From the NCBI GenBank assembly GCA_024500155.1, contig CM044859.1:43880003-43944002 (forward strand): DNA of 64,000 nt, in the 5' to 3' direction. The translations under genes were made by a program, and so were the position numbers. This document shows, one piece after another, positions 42,324 through 53,906 of the stretch. This stretch comes from Chenopodium formosanum. Its lineage: Eukaryota > Streptophyta > Magnoliopsida > Caryophyllales > Amaranthaceae. How positions within the stretch are numbered: position 1 is the first letter of the stretch; the number at the start of each line of letters is the position of its first letter. The notes beneath the pieces are model-generated. The model did not search any database, had not been told where the DNA came from, and was given only the letters and a program-made list of their open reading frames with translations.

Positions 42324-45300
42324 AGTAAGTGGCACCCGTGTTTTTCACCCCGAATGGCATTACCGTGTAGAAGTAAGTGCCCCAAGGTGTTATGAATGTT
42401 TTCTTCTTCTGCCATGAAGATCTTATTGTACCCTGCGTATCCATCCATGAATGAGAGAATAGCATGATTCGCTGTGTTATCTACTAGAATATCTATGTGT
42501 GGTAAGGGGAAGTTGTCCTTTGGACTTGCCCTATTTAGATCATGATAGTCGACACACATTCGTACCCTTCCATCCTTCTTCAAAATTGGGCCTACATTTG
42601 CAACCCATTTGGGGTATTTGGATACCATTATAAAACATGCTGTTATTTGTTTTCGTACTTCTTCTTTTATCTTAAGAGCCACGTCGGGTTTCATTCGACG
42701 AAACTTTTGTTTTACAGGTTTCATTCCTGAAATTAGTGGACTTGTGTGTTGAGCAATTTCTCTATCTATGCCTAGCATATCTTCATATGACTAAGCGAAT
42801 ACATCGATTAATTCTTTTAATAGATTAATAAAATCGGTTCTTTCTTTTTTATTAAGTTTTAGTCCGATTGTAACTTCTCTTTTAATGGTTGGATCTTTTA
42901 AGATGTAAACCGTTTCAGTATCCTTAATTCTAGGTGTTTTATGTTCAAGTGTTCCTATTGCTTTTATTATTTCTTTGTCATTTTCATTGTTAGTTAAGAA
43001 ATGCTCATCATCTTGAGCTAAGGAATGACACGAGGAGTAAGTAGAAAAGGACATATTATTAAATTCCGAAATCATTACATTAATAAACGAAACGTTCGTT
43101 GGGACTTGATTATTGACTATCCTAGGATAAGATACTAAAGAAGAAGAACTAGGTGAGGGTACAACAACTAAGAACTTGGAAGACTCGATAGGGGAATACT
43201 CTAGCTCAGACTCTGACTTAGACGATTTGTCGAACATCGGCCCTTGTCTGGTAGTTATAGAGATTTTTCTTCCGCATGGAGTTTTCAGTTTCACGGTCTT
43301 TCTCCGTCCTTAAACTAGACCCCCTACTGAAGTGATAAGTTTGGAGGGATCAAAGCTATCACTCTGTAGTACTATTTGAACGAGCGAGGAATTATCTTCA
43401 ATGTGCTTTGGCTCATTCTTTTGGTACCCAAAGAGAAGTCCGATGCCATTAAAGTTAAATTATGGGGGTGCTTTTGCTTTATAGATGGGTATTGGGACAT
43501 CGTCTATAAAATTGCAATAAAAAAATACTTCAAACCCAGGTTGTCAAGGGTTCGGGGATTCAAAGCATCGATAATCCTCTCCCTCTTTTATGAATTGTCC
43601 ATTAAGTGTAAGAGGGTAACAATCCATTGGAATTGCTTTCTTTTGGGTACGAGCATTCCTACGTGCGTTTGCCTTTTTCCTGGCTCGCTTAAGATCTTCC
43701 GGAGTCAGTTCGAAACCAAGTCTAAAAGTATCCAATTTATGGAGGTCAGGTAGTCCCATCTGTTTTACTATTTTGTTTTTCTTTCCAAGGGTCATTCTCG
43801 GAAAGTGTCCTTGTTCCTTAAGGATAGCGTTCAATGTCATGTTGAAGTAGAGGTCATAGTGAAGAGGGGTCCATTCATCTTCCTCAATTAACGAGACTTC
43901 TTCGTTAAAGCCCCACAAGTCCTCATCATCTTCATTGTGCTTCATGTTTATTATAGGATTTTCAATGGCTTTAATCCTCATTGGTGAAGAATAGATTGTG
44001 ATAGGGATTCCTCTAACTATAACATTCACTTGATGATGATGAGATGAAGGAACGACCTTTAAGTTATGAAGCCATGGGCGCCCCAACAATAGGTTGAAAG
44101 ATGCTTTATTGTGTACCACTTGAAACGTAGTGGCATGTTCTATGACTCATGCCGTCATATTTATAGTGATGGTCCTAATAGCTTGGCAGCGAGTGTTGTC
44201 ATAGGCTCTTATTCCTTGTCTGGATAAAGATAAGTCTTCATTGTTATCCCTAACATCCTGGTGGTTCGGAGTTGACAGACGTTTATCGCTGATCCATTAT
44301 CTACAAGAGTCATTGGGACATTCATTCTCTTGCAGATTACCGTGAGTTTTATTGCTTTATTTTTTTTATCACCCTCTGGAGGTAAGTCCTTGTCAGAAAA
44401 AGTGATAAAATTTATGGGACGAGGAAAAATCACTCGTGAGAAAGTTAGCTAACCCCTCAGGAGTTGTTTCAGAATCTATTCCTATCTTGTCCAAATCATT
44501 CATTACCGCCAGCCTATGTTGATGGGAGGTATCTTGGAGTTTCCCCACCTTCATATCAACTTTGGTCTTCTTTAGTTGCTTTACAACATCATTGTCTTCT
44601 ATGATAGGTATGGGAACTTGCTGAGTTGTAGGGATAGGTTGTTGCACAGTAATGGGAGGTTGCATTCTCCTGGACTTTGTGAGGATATCTATGGGTGGAT
44701 CCTCTTCATCCTAAATTTCGTCTACCGGATATATCATGGAGAGTGGAGTCTCTTCCAAATCTTTAAGGTAGACATCCTCATCGTCACTATCCCAAAATCC
44801 ATTAATGATATCATCTTTTACTTGTGAAATTTGGACTATCTTTTTATCATTAATGAGTTTTTAAATTAAATCTTTAAATTTAAAACAGTGTTCTACTGTG
44901 TGTCCCCCTAATTGGTGATATGGACAGTAAAACCTATCTGTCCTCTTTAATGATTCAAATGGTCTCGGTTCGAGAGGTTTAATATTGCTACCCTCGGAGA
45001 GCATTTTGAACATGTTTGCATAGGTGGTCCTAATTGGAGTGTAGGACCTATAACTTCTTCTAGTTGTTTCAACTACTTGAAGAGAGAATGGCTTCTTAGT
45101 AGTTGGTACTAACTCTTGGTTGACATGTTTATTTGGTTCTTGTTCATCAAGTTCAAGAATCTTCCTACACACGCATACAAGGAGCAATATGTCTTCCTTA
45201 ATTGGCAGTTGTTACATTGGGGACGGTTTGCTCATGGCGTCAAAGAATAATTCTTCTTCTTCTTCTTCAAGGGCATGAGTTTCTTCAATTAGTTTTATCA

Positions 45301-45770
45301 AAGATAAGGGGTCAACAGAACTTTCTTCATCAGAGATGGCTAAGGAGTCAGAAAGTGGCGCACTAGTTATGCTTGGATTTTTACTTGCAGGAGGCAGTGG
45401 GAGTTTAATATTGTCTATCAAGTATTGGATAACTTACTTTAGCTTCCATCAACTCTCAGTAAGATGGCCCCTACGTTGATGGTATTTGGAGTGTGCATTG
45501 GGGTTCTAATTTAGTGATCTCTTTTCGACTGGTGGATCCCTAAATGGTCCATTGGTAGTTATAAGACCTTTTGCATGAAGACGGTCAAATGCGGTGTCAT
45601 AACTCATCCCAATAGGAGTAAAGTTCCTCCTAAATGGTTTCTTTTGTCCCTGATTATTCATAGCAAGGACTTCATTCAAATTAAAGGTGCTAACATTATT
45701 TAAGTGGGTGGTTTTGGAAGAAGAAGGATTGTCGTTCTTCTTTCCTTTCCAGCCATGTTAGAGTTAGTGT
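42324..45770 (-). pseudogene. gag, protease and RT (5' part) remnants of old Tat body 1
   Basis: Minus-strand order: a decayed Gag module (about 45690-45430; FTPIGMSYDTAFDRLHAKGL, knuckle degraded), a second, diverged module (45030-44861; CPYHQLGGHTVEHC), a linker (44665-44393), protease (44433-44209; LVDNGSAINVC), the post-protease region (44119-43544), an acidic spacer (43294-42791) and the first part of RT (42778-42330, to the insertion). Stops and frameshifts break every section. The N-terminal Gag domain is missing, deleted at about 45770. Confidence 0.8.
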
Positions 45771-46561
45771 TAGTGATTGTGACATGGTCAAGATGTGACA
45801 TGTTATGTGTGTGCTTAAATAGTGATTGTGACTAACATACTTTGACTCTTTTGTGAGACCATGTGATTATTTGCCTAGACTCAATTAAGGACTGAACATT
45901 ATTACTGCCATTAATAAACTGAATAAACTGTACTAGTAAATCGATTTAACTGACATGTCGTGAAAACTCAAGCAAGATTACTGGCTGTCGTCAGACGATA
46001 GTACCGTTGCTAGACGCTGGCAGCCAACGCCAAATGACGGAATCGTCGCCTAGCTCTGGACACTAGCGTGTGGTGCCACAGCCCAAATCTATGCACCGTT
46101 AAGGGACATCGATCATGGACTGTTTCTAGTATTTTGCTCTAAAGGAATTTGCCTAAAAAGTCGTGCTAAGTCCAGTTTCATCAATTTATTAGACTTTAAT
46201 CATGATTAATTAATTAATTAAAGTCATTATTTTTATTTATTTAACTCATACACAAGCTAAACAAACGGTTAGGAAAAACACATAGAGTTCGCACAACAAA
46301 CAATGCACAAGTAGACATGTAGTCATAATTTGATGCAATAAGTTTGTAACCTAACCATGGCTCCAGTTCATAAAAGTTCGAGATATGGGTTAGTCAAAGA
46401 GGGTCCATGGTTATGAGTTCGAATGCACTGCGCGGAAGTCATACTTTTGGAAGGGTTGGCGCGTGTGGATGGGACCCCGCTAGTTAAACTTGCTTCCATG
46501 GTAAGATGAATTCAACATTCTCAGATGTACCCTTCGTTTCCAAGAGCGTTCGATTGGGTAG
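45770..46561 (-). other. 5' leader of old Tat body 1 with palindrome array
   Basis: It matches 61380-62110 of body 2. Palindrome-like copies (GTCGTCAGACGAT, GTTGCTAGACGCT and others) have centres near 45993, 46011, 46032, 46051 and 46070. At 46561 it joins LTR sequence directly, so about 550 bp including the PBS, still present in body 2, are missing. Confidence 0.7.
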
Positions 46562-47091
46562 TGTAGGGAATATTTCAAGCATTACCCCAAACTTGAACCC
46601 TACTGTGATCATACACTTAAGCATGGTGGCGTCCAAAGGGAAGGAAGCTAGATCAAAAGAGTCGCCAACAAGTTTTAGGAACTTGTAAACTGTTCACAGG
46701 GTGAAGGTTACACCCCTTAACGATCCAGAAGATCGTTAACTCCAATAGGTCTGGAATCAAGACTGGAAGTTTGGGGATAAAGGTATAAATCCAATCTAAA
46801 AGAGAAAGAACATGCCCTAAAATAGGTGTAGGGAATATTTCAAGCGTTTTCCCTAAACTTGAACCTCCTATGATCATACACTAAAGTACGGTGGCGTCCA
46901 AAGGGAAAGAAGATAGAGCAAAAGAGTCGCCAACAAGTTTTAGGAACTTGTAAACCGTTCATGAGGTGAAGGTTGCATCCCTTAATGATCCAGGAGATCG
47001 TCAACTCCAATAGGTCTGGAACCATGACTGGTAGTTTGGGGATGATGGTACAAGTCCAACCTAAAAGAGATTGAACCTGCCCTAATAATAG
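46562..47091. repeat. 265-bp tandem duplication at the LTR end
   Basis: 46562-46826 and 46827-47091 are diverged copies, both starting TGTAGGGAATATTTCAAGC. The LTR at 62683 has only one copy. The repeat contains the segment AGTCGCCAACAAGTTTTAGG. Confidence 0.9.
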
Positions 47092-48020
47092 GCCTCTACT
47101 TTATTCTGATCGTATTCATGTGCGCTTTCTGACTAACATGCAATCAATAGGTTTAACCCTAACCCTGTTTATCTATGTTGATTGAATATTAATGCACAAA
47201 TAAACTATTATTGGATATTACTTGAATTATAATCATATTAATCCTAAAAAAGATTATTAATTATCTTATTAAGAGTGATTACAAGAACCAATTCCCTTTA
47301 AACATGCATAAAAGTTGTGATCAAGCAATAACAATAAATATAATCAAGCAACTGAATAATCATATCAATTAATCATCATCAAAATAATAATATTCATAAT
47401 CATGTTCATGTTAAAAATAAAGTATAATAATAGCAAGATCCTAGGCATGATACTAACAAGATTAATAACAAACCCAAGCATGTCACTAAATAATAAAAAT
47501 CAAATATTTATCCCTAACATGATACTAACAATCATAAATATTAGGAAGAAAATAAAAAGCATCATACATTTTCTTGATATTATCATTTTTTAGTTGTTAC
47601 CCTAAACATGATACTAGGAAGATCAAAACACCCTAACATGACGCTAGGAATCATAATAACAACCTAAGCATGATTTCTATATCATAATAACAATGAAACA
47701 AATTAAAGCACTTACTTGGATGCCTCATACCTCTTTCTAATAACAAAATACACACGTTAATAACTTTAAGGAAAATAATAAACAACAATTAAATTAAGTA
47801 ATACTTGAAATAAAGATTAAGGACAAAACCCTTAGAGATTAAAACCTTTCACGTTTAGGGCGAAGTCAACTTCGAACAATGCTAGGTTTGTCTAATGCTA
47901 TTGTATGGGGAATTTTTTTTGTAAAAGGCTAGGCTAGAAAGAGGGAGAGAATCAAGAAATTCTGGATGAGAGTTAATGAATAGAGAGAATTGGTGAATGA
48001 AAACGGAGTTTTTAGAAGGC

Positions 48021-48177
48021 AATTTATAGAGAAAATCAACCAAAAAGATTGAAAATAAAAACAGAATTCTGACGCGCAAAAACAAGGTTAGCGCCAGACG
48101 CTAACATTAGCACCAGGCGCTAACGCTAGCGTCGGGCGCCAAGCTTAGCGTCAGGCGCTAATGCATGCGTTTGGCGC
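48021..48177 (-). promoter_or_regulatory. phased palindrome array and TATA box of the old Tat LTR
   Basis: Palindromes GCGCCAGACGC, GCACCAGGCGC, GCGTCGGGCGC, GCGTCAGGCGC and GCGTTTGGCGC start at 48091, 48110, 48129, 48148 and 48167, exactly 19 bp apart. In the element's direction the TATA box follows after about 60 bp. Confidence 0.9.
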
Positions 48178-48754
48178 TAACTTAATTATTGACGTGTTTT
48201 CTTAAAATCAGATAGAAATTGACCGTACAGGAGGATAAAATCGTATTTTCCTCAAAACATTCTTTTATTCTGATTAAAACTCTAAAAAAGTCAACAAAAG
48301 TCAATTTATTAATGCTAATTGAATTAGGAATGAAAAGAACCTTCTAGAAGAATCTAGAAGACTAAAACCATTCCTAATTGCATTAGGAATGATAAATCCA
48401 TATTAGGCCCTCCCCTAGATCATTGGGCCGCATATAAGGCTCAAACCAGTCCCAGTTCAGTAATTTGGCCATAACTTCTTCAATATTCATCGGAATTGGG
48501 CTTATAATATATCGTTGGAAAGCTCTTTTCAAACCCTATCCAACTACACTACTATTGGACCCATATTATGGACCAACAAAACTAGATTTACTGTTTTCTA
48601 AAAAAAGGTTTTCAAAACTAGAGAGAAAAGAAGAGAAATTAAAACTATTCTCAACACTAGACTTTCCACACTTTCACTTCATTCGATTATGAATCGACGT
48701 GAAAGGTACTCATCACTGGGTTTGGTTTTGGGGAGACACAAATGGGTGTCTACA

Positions 48755-49490
48755 GAAGACCTCACTTTGACTGAGTTTGGAGAAACGCAACGAAAACAAA
48801 AGTCAAAGTAGCGATAGGGACGAAGAATGATTCAGCACGTTCTACGATCCTAAGTCACTCTTGTAACTCCAAACCTGCAAAGTAGCGTTAGTTAAACATA
48901 TAAAAGAGTTAAGAAACGCGTATGTTGAACCGCCGAGCACACGTCTCTAAAGTAACCGATTTGTTGCTGTTTGCTGTTGTTTGCAACTACCTTCCACTAT
49001 CTAGGGAACGTCATCTTGTTGTTTTGATGTTCACTTGTCTATGAACAACAGAGCCTTTTGGATATGTTCACACGTCTCTGAACAATAGAGCTTCTTTTTA
49101 ATATGAATTTCTGAATGATGTGTCAACGCGTCTCTGAACAAAGAGTTTCTAAATGATATGTCCACGCGTCTCTTAACAAAGAGCTTTTGAATAATACGCC
49201 CACGCGTCTCTGAGAAAAGAGCTTGAAAGAAATGTCCACACGTCTCTGAACAAAAGATCATGAAAGAAATGTCCACGCGTCTCTGAACAAAAGAGCTTGA
49301 AAATAGGATGCCCACGCGTCTCTGAGCAAAAGAGGTTGAAAGAATTGTCCACACGTCTCTGAACAAAAGAGCTTGAAAGAAATTTCCACGCGTCTATGAA
49401 CAAAAGAGCTTGAAAGAAATGTCCACGCGTTTCTGAACAAAAGAGCTTTGGTAATATGTCCACGCATCTCTAAACAAAAGAGTTTCAACG
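48755..49490 (-). repeat. purine tract and 37-bp tandem repeat region of body 2
   Basis: A decayed purine tract (AAAGTGAGGTCTTC on the minus strand) is at 48755-48768. From about 49030 to 49480 a unit of about 37 bp containing GTCCACGCGTCTCTGAACAA and AAGAGCTTGAAAGAA is repeated about a dozen times with variation. CTCT/AGAG can pair around GAACAAA. Long minus-strand frames over it in three registers are products of the repeat. Confidence 0.85.
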
Positions 49491-49884
49491 CTTGATATTT
49501 GTTGTGGAAACATTCCGAAGAAAGTTTCCGAAGACCAACACTTTTCGATCTTTAAAGCTCGCTTGAACTTTGCTTCCGCTATGCCAGTACGTCAGCGCTT
49601 TTGCTGCTTGGGAACAATTATGCTGCTGCATCTTGTGTTTAAGAACCAGTATGTCGGTATCTTTGTTATTTATGAACCAGTACGTCGGTGTCTCTGCGAT
49701 GAGCCAACGTTTAGGCGCTTTAAGCTAAGTGAGACGATCTTTCGTCAAGTCGATCACTTATTACGATTGTAATCAAACCGACTACTTAATTATGTTAAAT
49801 TACTTATAGGGGCTAACTGGCTTACCATGGAACCCAAAATTGCTGAAAGAGGTGGAAATAACTTCTCTGAGTGGTTGAGCGTTC

Positions 49885-49997
49885 TGTCGCCCCTGTAATG
49901 CTTCGGGCGCTACGACTTGGATCTGTCGCCAGACGCTGGGATCTAGCGCCAGGCGCTGAAGTCTGTTGCTAGACGCTGGATGTTGTCGTATGGCGCT
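49885..49997. promoter_or_regulatory. palindrome array of body 2, PMD-upstream position
   Basis: GTCGCCAGACGCTGG, AGCGCCAGGCGCT, GTTGCTAGACGCT and GTCGTATGGCGCT have centres at 49931, 49951, 49970 and 49991. It corresponds to 4505-4610 in body 1, but here no PMD gene follows. Confidence 0.75.
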
Positions 49998-50412
49998 GGA
50001 GTCGGGTCTTCCCTATTCTGCTCTTGCTGCCGCTGCGCTGTTACTTGGTTTTGCTCTGAACTTTGAGCTTGGTCATTTCCTTTCAACCAATTCCGCTAAA
50101 ATATTTTGTAAATTAAAGCTCTTCATCTCTAATTTACTGATCCATGTAATTTTGCTCAAACTCCTCTCATCTAGGAAGAATCTCATTAGGTCATATTCGC
50201 GGTTTATTTTTCAAAACAAATATCTAGGAATGTCGTTAATTGCCTACTAGGTTGTACCTGCATTTATATCTTTGACTATAGGACTTTGCTAATCTCTTTA
50301 GGGTTGACCTAAGACTTAGTGTTGCTTGACTCATTGACTTGACATGACTCAAGGTATAAACTTAACTCGTTGTGATTGACTCGAGGTTGACTCGTCTCAA
50401 TGACACGTGTGA

Positions 50413-51884
50413 TGATGAGTGGCATTTATGCCACTCTTTTATTCTTTTTCTCTAAGGATTCTCCCCTCATTTGCACTTGTTTGGCCCTTTTTCTAAGCAT
50501 TTTTACTAAGTTTTGCTTCCTCTTTTCTTTTCTCCTTTATCTTCCCTTTTCTTAGTCTTCTCGCTTTGTTTTTATTGTGATTTTCATGCTTATGCTTTGT
50601 AGGAACCATCGGGATTTTCAATATGAGGAAGCTAAGCTCAAGGGAAACTGAAGGAAGAATGATTCAGAAGAGGTTCGGCCGAACCTCCTGAAGGTGTGGC
50701 CGAACCTGCTCAGTGGTTCGGCAGAACGTCGAGGCAGGGATAAGATGCAATTTGGCAATTTTGCAGGAGTGGTTGAACCACAGATGTTCGACTAGACCAG
50801 GATCAGGGAGGTTCGACCGAACCTACCCATGGTTCGGCCGAACCTACCTTGTAGTCTGGCCGAACCTTCCCATTGTTCGGTCGAACCTCTCCTTTTCTCA
50901 GCTGGCTCTTTACGGACTATATAAGTCCAATATTAGAACATTTTTATGTAATTAGATTAACTTAGTTTCAATTTTCTGCCCTTTTTAGCTTAATCTAGAG
51001 AGAGAAACACTATTAGTCTTCATTGGTAGAGAGAGAAAGTGTGGTTTCTTCATTGATGAACTTGGATTTTGAAGAAAGAGTTTGTTCAATCCTTTGTAGA
51101 CCTTCATATTCAATTAATGAGCAATCTCTTACTCTTTCTCTTTACCTTTGTTTTTTATTTTGCTTATTTGCTTTGATTTTCCTTCTTTGCTTATTAATCA
51201 TGTTGATGCTTGTTGATTTGATGATTGATATTGTCTTCAATATGATTTGTGAGTATTCACTTAGCCAAAGGTTTGGGGATGGTTTAGTTGCTTATTGTTC
51301 ATGCTTATAATGTTGGGGTTATGTTTATGGTGATTAAAGTCTTTGCATGCTTGATATTCTTTGATCTTCTTGCAAGTGCACATTGTTAGTTGATTAAAGG
51401 TGAATCTTTGCTAACAAGGAACGAAAGTTGAATTAGTTGAGGTTCATTACTATCGATAGTTCTTTGATTGCACCTTATAATATATGGTTCAAGTGTGGAA
51501 ACATAGAGGCTATGTTAGGAGAAACCGATTAACCCCGGAAGGCGGTTAGATTGGGCCTTACTTTGATATTCATGCATGTTTAGTTTACCATTGATTTGGT
51601 ACTTTGGTATTGCATGATCAAGCGGCATCTACATCTACCCATTTCCCTTGGTGCTTAGTTATATTAATTTTAATCCATTTCTTTTTTTGTTTGATCTCTT
51701 AGTTATTCACACTTCTTGTTCCGCGATAGCTTAGACTCTAAGTAATGAATGTGGTGTTTATGCATTTCTCCCTGTTGTTTGACCCCACTACTTGCCCTAT
51801 ACTCGTAATAGGTTAAGTCGAGTGTTATAAATTGTATTTGACTTAGGTGTAGTTGTTTGATGACGCAATTATTTCCTCTGTCAA
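50413..51884 (+). repeat. 5' LTR of the Athila-like element
   Basis: 1472 bp. The first 180 bp are nearly the same as the solo LTR at 9745, and the part after the TATA box is also related; the section between them (50660-50890) is unrelated and holds a private palindrome array. TATATAAG lies at 50918-50925. Confidence 0.9.
50671..50925 (+). promoter_or_regulatory. GGTTCGGCCGAACC palindrome array and TATA box
   Basis: Copies of AGGTTCGGCCGAACCT and variants have centres near 50678, 50699, 50721, 50791, 50816, 50837, 50859 and 50880; most neighbours are 21-22 bp apart, with a gap of about 70 bp holding only a weak copy near 50775. TATATAAG starts 38 bp after the last centre. Confidence 0.85.
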
Positions 51885-51993
51885 ATTGGCGCCGTTGCTG
51901 GGGAGACGGCTTCCATTGCAATTTCATTGCTTGTTTGAGACTATCTCATCTTTTATTTGTTAGTGTTTGCTACTTTCCTCTTAGCTTTGTTGT

Positions 51994-53906
51994 ATGAACA
52001 GAGGACGAACCCGCTCAAGATCTTTGATTTCCATCGAACCAGAGCTAGAGAGGTCTTTGTCCCTACTTCGAAGAGAAGCAAGAGCAAGGAGTAGAAATTC
52101 TCACACTCCAACGAGAGAAGTAAGAGAATTAGAAGATACTCCACCCTCTTCACCGTTAAGTGAAGAATTAGATAGCCCTTACTCATCTTCGAGTTCGGAA
52201 ATCAACCCTTTCTCAACCTATAAGTTCGAGAGTGAAGAAGGTTTTAAAATGGGAGAGAATACGCCTTTGAGTCGTCTCGGGGCCTTCGAAGCTTTTAGAG
52301 CGCAAAGTGGGATCCTTAATCCTACTACTCAAGCCAACAATTTCGAGATCAAGCCTAATTTGATTGCTTTGATTGAGAGGAAACAATTTTCGTGTGGAAA
52401 GTCTCATGAGCACTTACAAGAGTTTGGAAATATTGTGACACGGTGAAGGTCAATGGAGTGACTGAAGAATATATTCGCCTCAAAATGTTTCCATTTTCAC
52501 TAATTGGGAGAGGTCTAGAATGGCAAGAGAAGGAGGTTCCCTCTAATTCTCTCACAACATGGGACCAAGTGACTACGACTTTCTTGAGGAGGTTCTATAA
52601 CCATAGGAAGACCACCAAGGCTCGGTCTTCGATTCAAGGTTTTCGCCAAAAGAGTGGTGAGTCTCTAAGTGCGGCATGGGAACGATACAAAGAGCTTCAA
52701 CGTCAATGCCCACACCACGGGATACCCAAGTGTCAACTCATTCACACTTCCTATGGAGGTCTCACAACTCAAGGAAGAACAAGCCTAGATGCCACGGCTG
52801 GCGGTCCAATCATGAACAAAGGAGAGCAGGAAGTGGAGTGTATTATTGAGGAGGCCGCAAAGCAATATGATGATTGGTACGAAGGAGAAAGGGATGCTAC
52901 ATCTAGTAAGGGTGTTTATGCATTGGAGCAAGCCAACGCAATCAACAACCTTTCTACCCAAATCTCCAAAATGACCAAGCAAATGGATGAACTGATGAAA
53001 TAAAGGTCCAACCCTCATGGTAATACCTCCCCTTCAACCAAGGGAGGTAATGGTATGGATACTTCCTCCTCCTCTTCTTACAATACAATGCCCCAAGGAT
53101 GCATGTTTTGCTCTAATTGTGAAACCTATGATCATGATACCTCTCATTGTGTATATGCTTGTGAAGTTCAACCCCCTTCCCATTAACATGATGATAATAT
53201 GGAAAATGTCAATGCTATGAATTTTCCTCCTAGAATTGGAAATGTAGGAAACTTGAGGCCAAAATCCAATCAAATGGGGAATTGGAATCAAGGTGGAAAG
53301 CGTGGCTGGAACCAAGGAAGTGGTGGTTATGATAACCAATACCATGGTTGGGGAGGCCCTTCCAATGTCAATGGAAGAGGCTACTCTAACCAAAGGGGGT
53401 ATGGTAATCAAAACCAACAACCTAATCCCCGATACCATGACCATCAAAATAAAAATTTTGGTGATCAAGGTAACATGGGGAATAATCAACAAAGCAATGT
53501 TCCTAACCAAGGCATCGGAGGCAACAGGGAACAATTTGTTTCTAACTATGCCCAAACTAATAGGCCTCCGGGTTTCCATCCACCCCAACTTCCTCCACCT
53601 CAACAACCTCTTCAACTTGAAGGCCCTCCAATTGATCCCATGATGGCTAAATTAGATGCTCTTTTGAAAATGCGTGACGAGGATAAAAAGAAACATGAAG
53701 AGGACCAAAAACGCACCAATGCTCACATGAAAATGCTTGAGACCCAAATTGCTCAACTTGCATCTAATTCATTGCCTTCTTCTTCTTCTCACATCTCAAG
53801 TCAAGGAGTCAACCCAAAACCTTTGTATGCCGTGACAACTAGAAGTGGGAACCTAGTAGGGAGTGACCCTTTAGTTGGGGAAGAACCCCAGGAAGAGGTG
53901 GAGTGA
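51994..53906 (+). pseudogene. Athila-type gag
   Basis: The frame opens MNRGRTRSRSLISIEPELER, with an Arg/Ser-rich start; the core Gag domain follows a frame break near 52440 (EEYIRLKMFPFSLIGRGLEW ... FLRRFYNHRKT). A stop at 53001 and another before 53199 interrupt it. A canonical CCHC zinc knuckle (C-x2-C-x4-H-x4-C) lies at 53109-53150. An Asn/Gly/Gln-rich tail follows (53199-53500), then a Pro-rich and Lys/Glu-rich region. The element could not make an intact Gag. Confidence 0.8.

Larger units (their letters stand above)
3175..48754 (-). mobile_element. old Tat-type Ty3 element, body 1 of a tandem array, with three nested insertions
   Basis: Read on the minus strand: shared 5' LTR (48754-46562), 5' leader (46561-about 45770), gag/protease/RT (about 45770-42324), a nested 9.2-kb element, RT/RNase H/integrase (33156-30478), post-pol block, the nested 18.6-kb element, a palindrome array, a nested solo LTR, DUF7745-like pseudogene, PMD pseudogene, tandem hairpins, purine tract and truncated 3' LTR (3539-3175). 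The order matches the intact element at 11677-30316 region by region. All reading frames are broken and the PBS is deleted, so it is dead. Confidence 0.85.
46562..48754 (-). repeat. shared middle LTR of the tandem Tat array
   Basis: On the minus strand it starts TGTAGACACC at 48754 and ends ...CCCTACA at 46562. It serves both as 3' LTR of body 2 (purine tract at 48755) and as 5' LTR of body 1. It is 2193 bp, about 1928 bp without the duplicated 265 bp at its end. A palindrome array lies at 48091-48177 and a TATA box at 48030-48021 (CTATAAATTG on the minus strand). Confidence 0.85.

Noticed and set aside
49031..49488. Minus-strand frames with repeated CSETRGH-like units
   Set aside because: The same peptide appears in three registers because the 37-bp DNA unit is repeated; this is repeat-derived, not a gene.
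50413..50620. Treating the solo LTR at 9745 and the element at 50413 as one split element
   Set aside because: Each has its own flanking duplication (ttgct; tgtga/tgaga) and different promoter arrays, so they are separate insertions.
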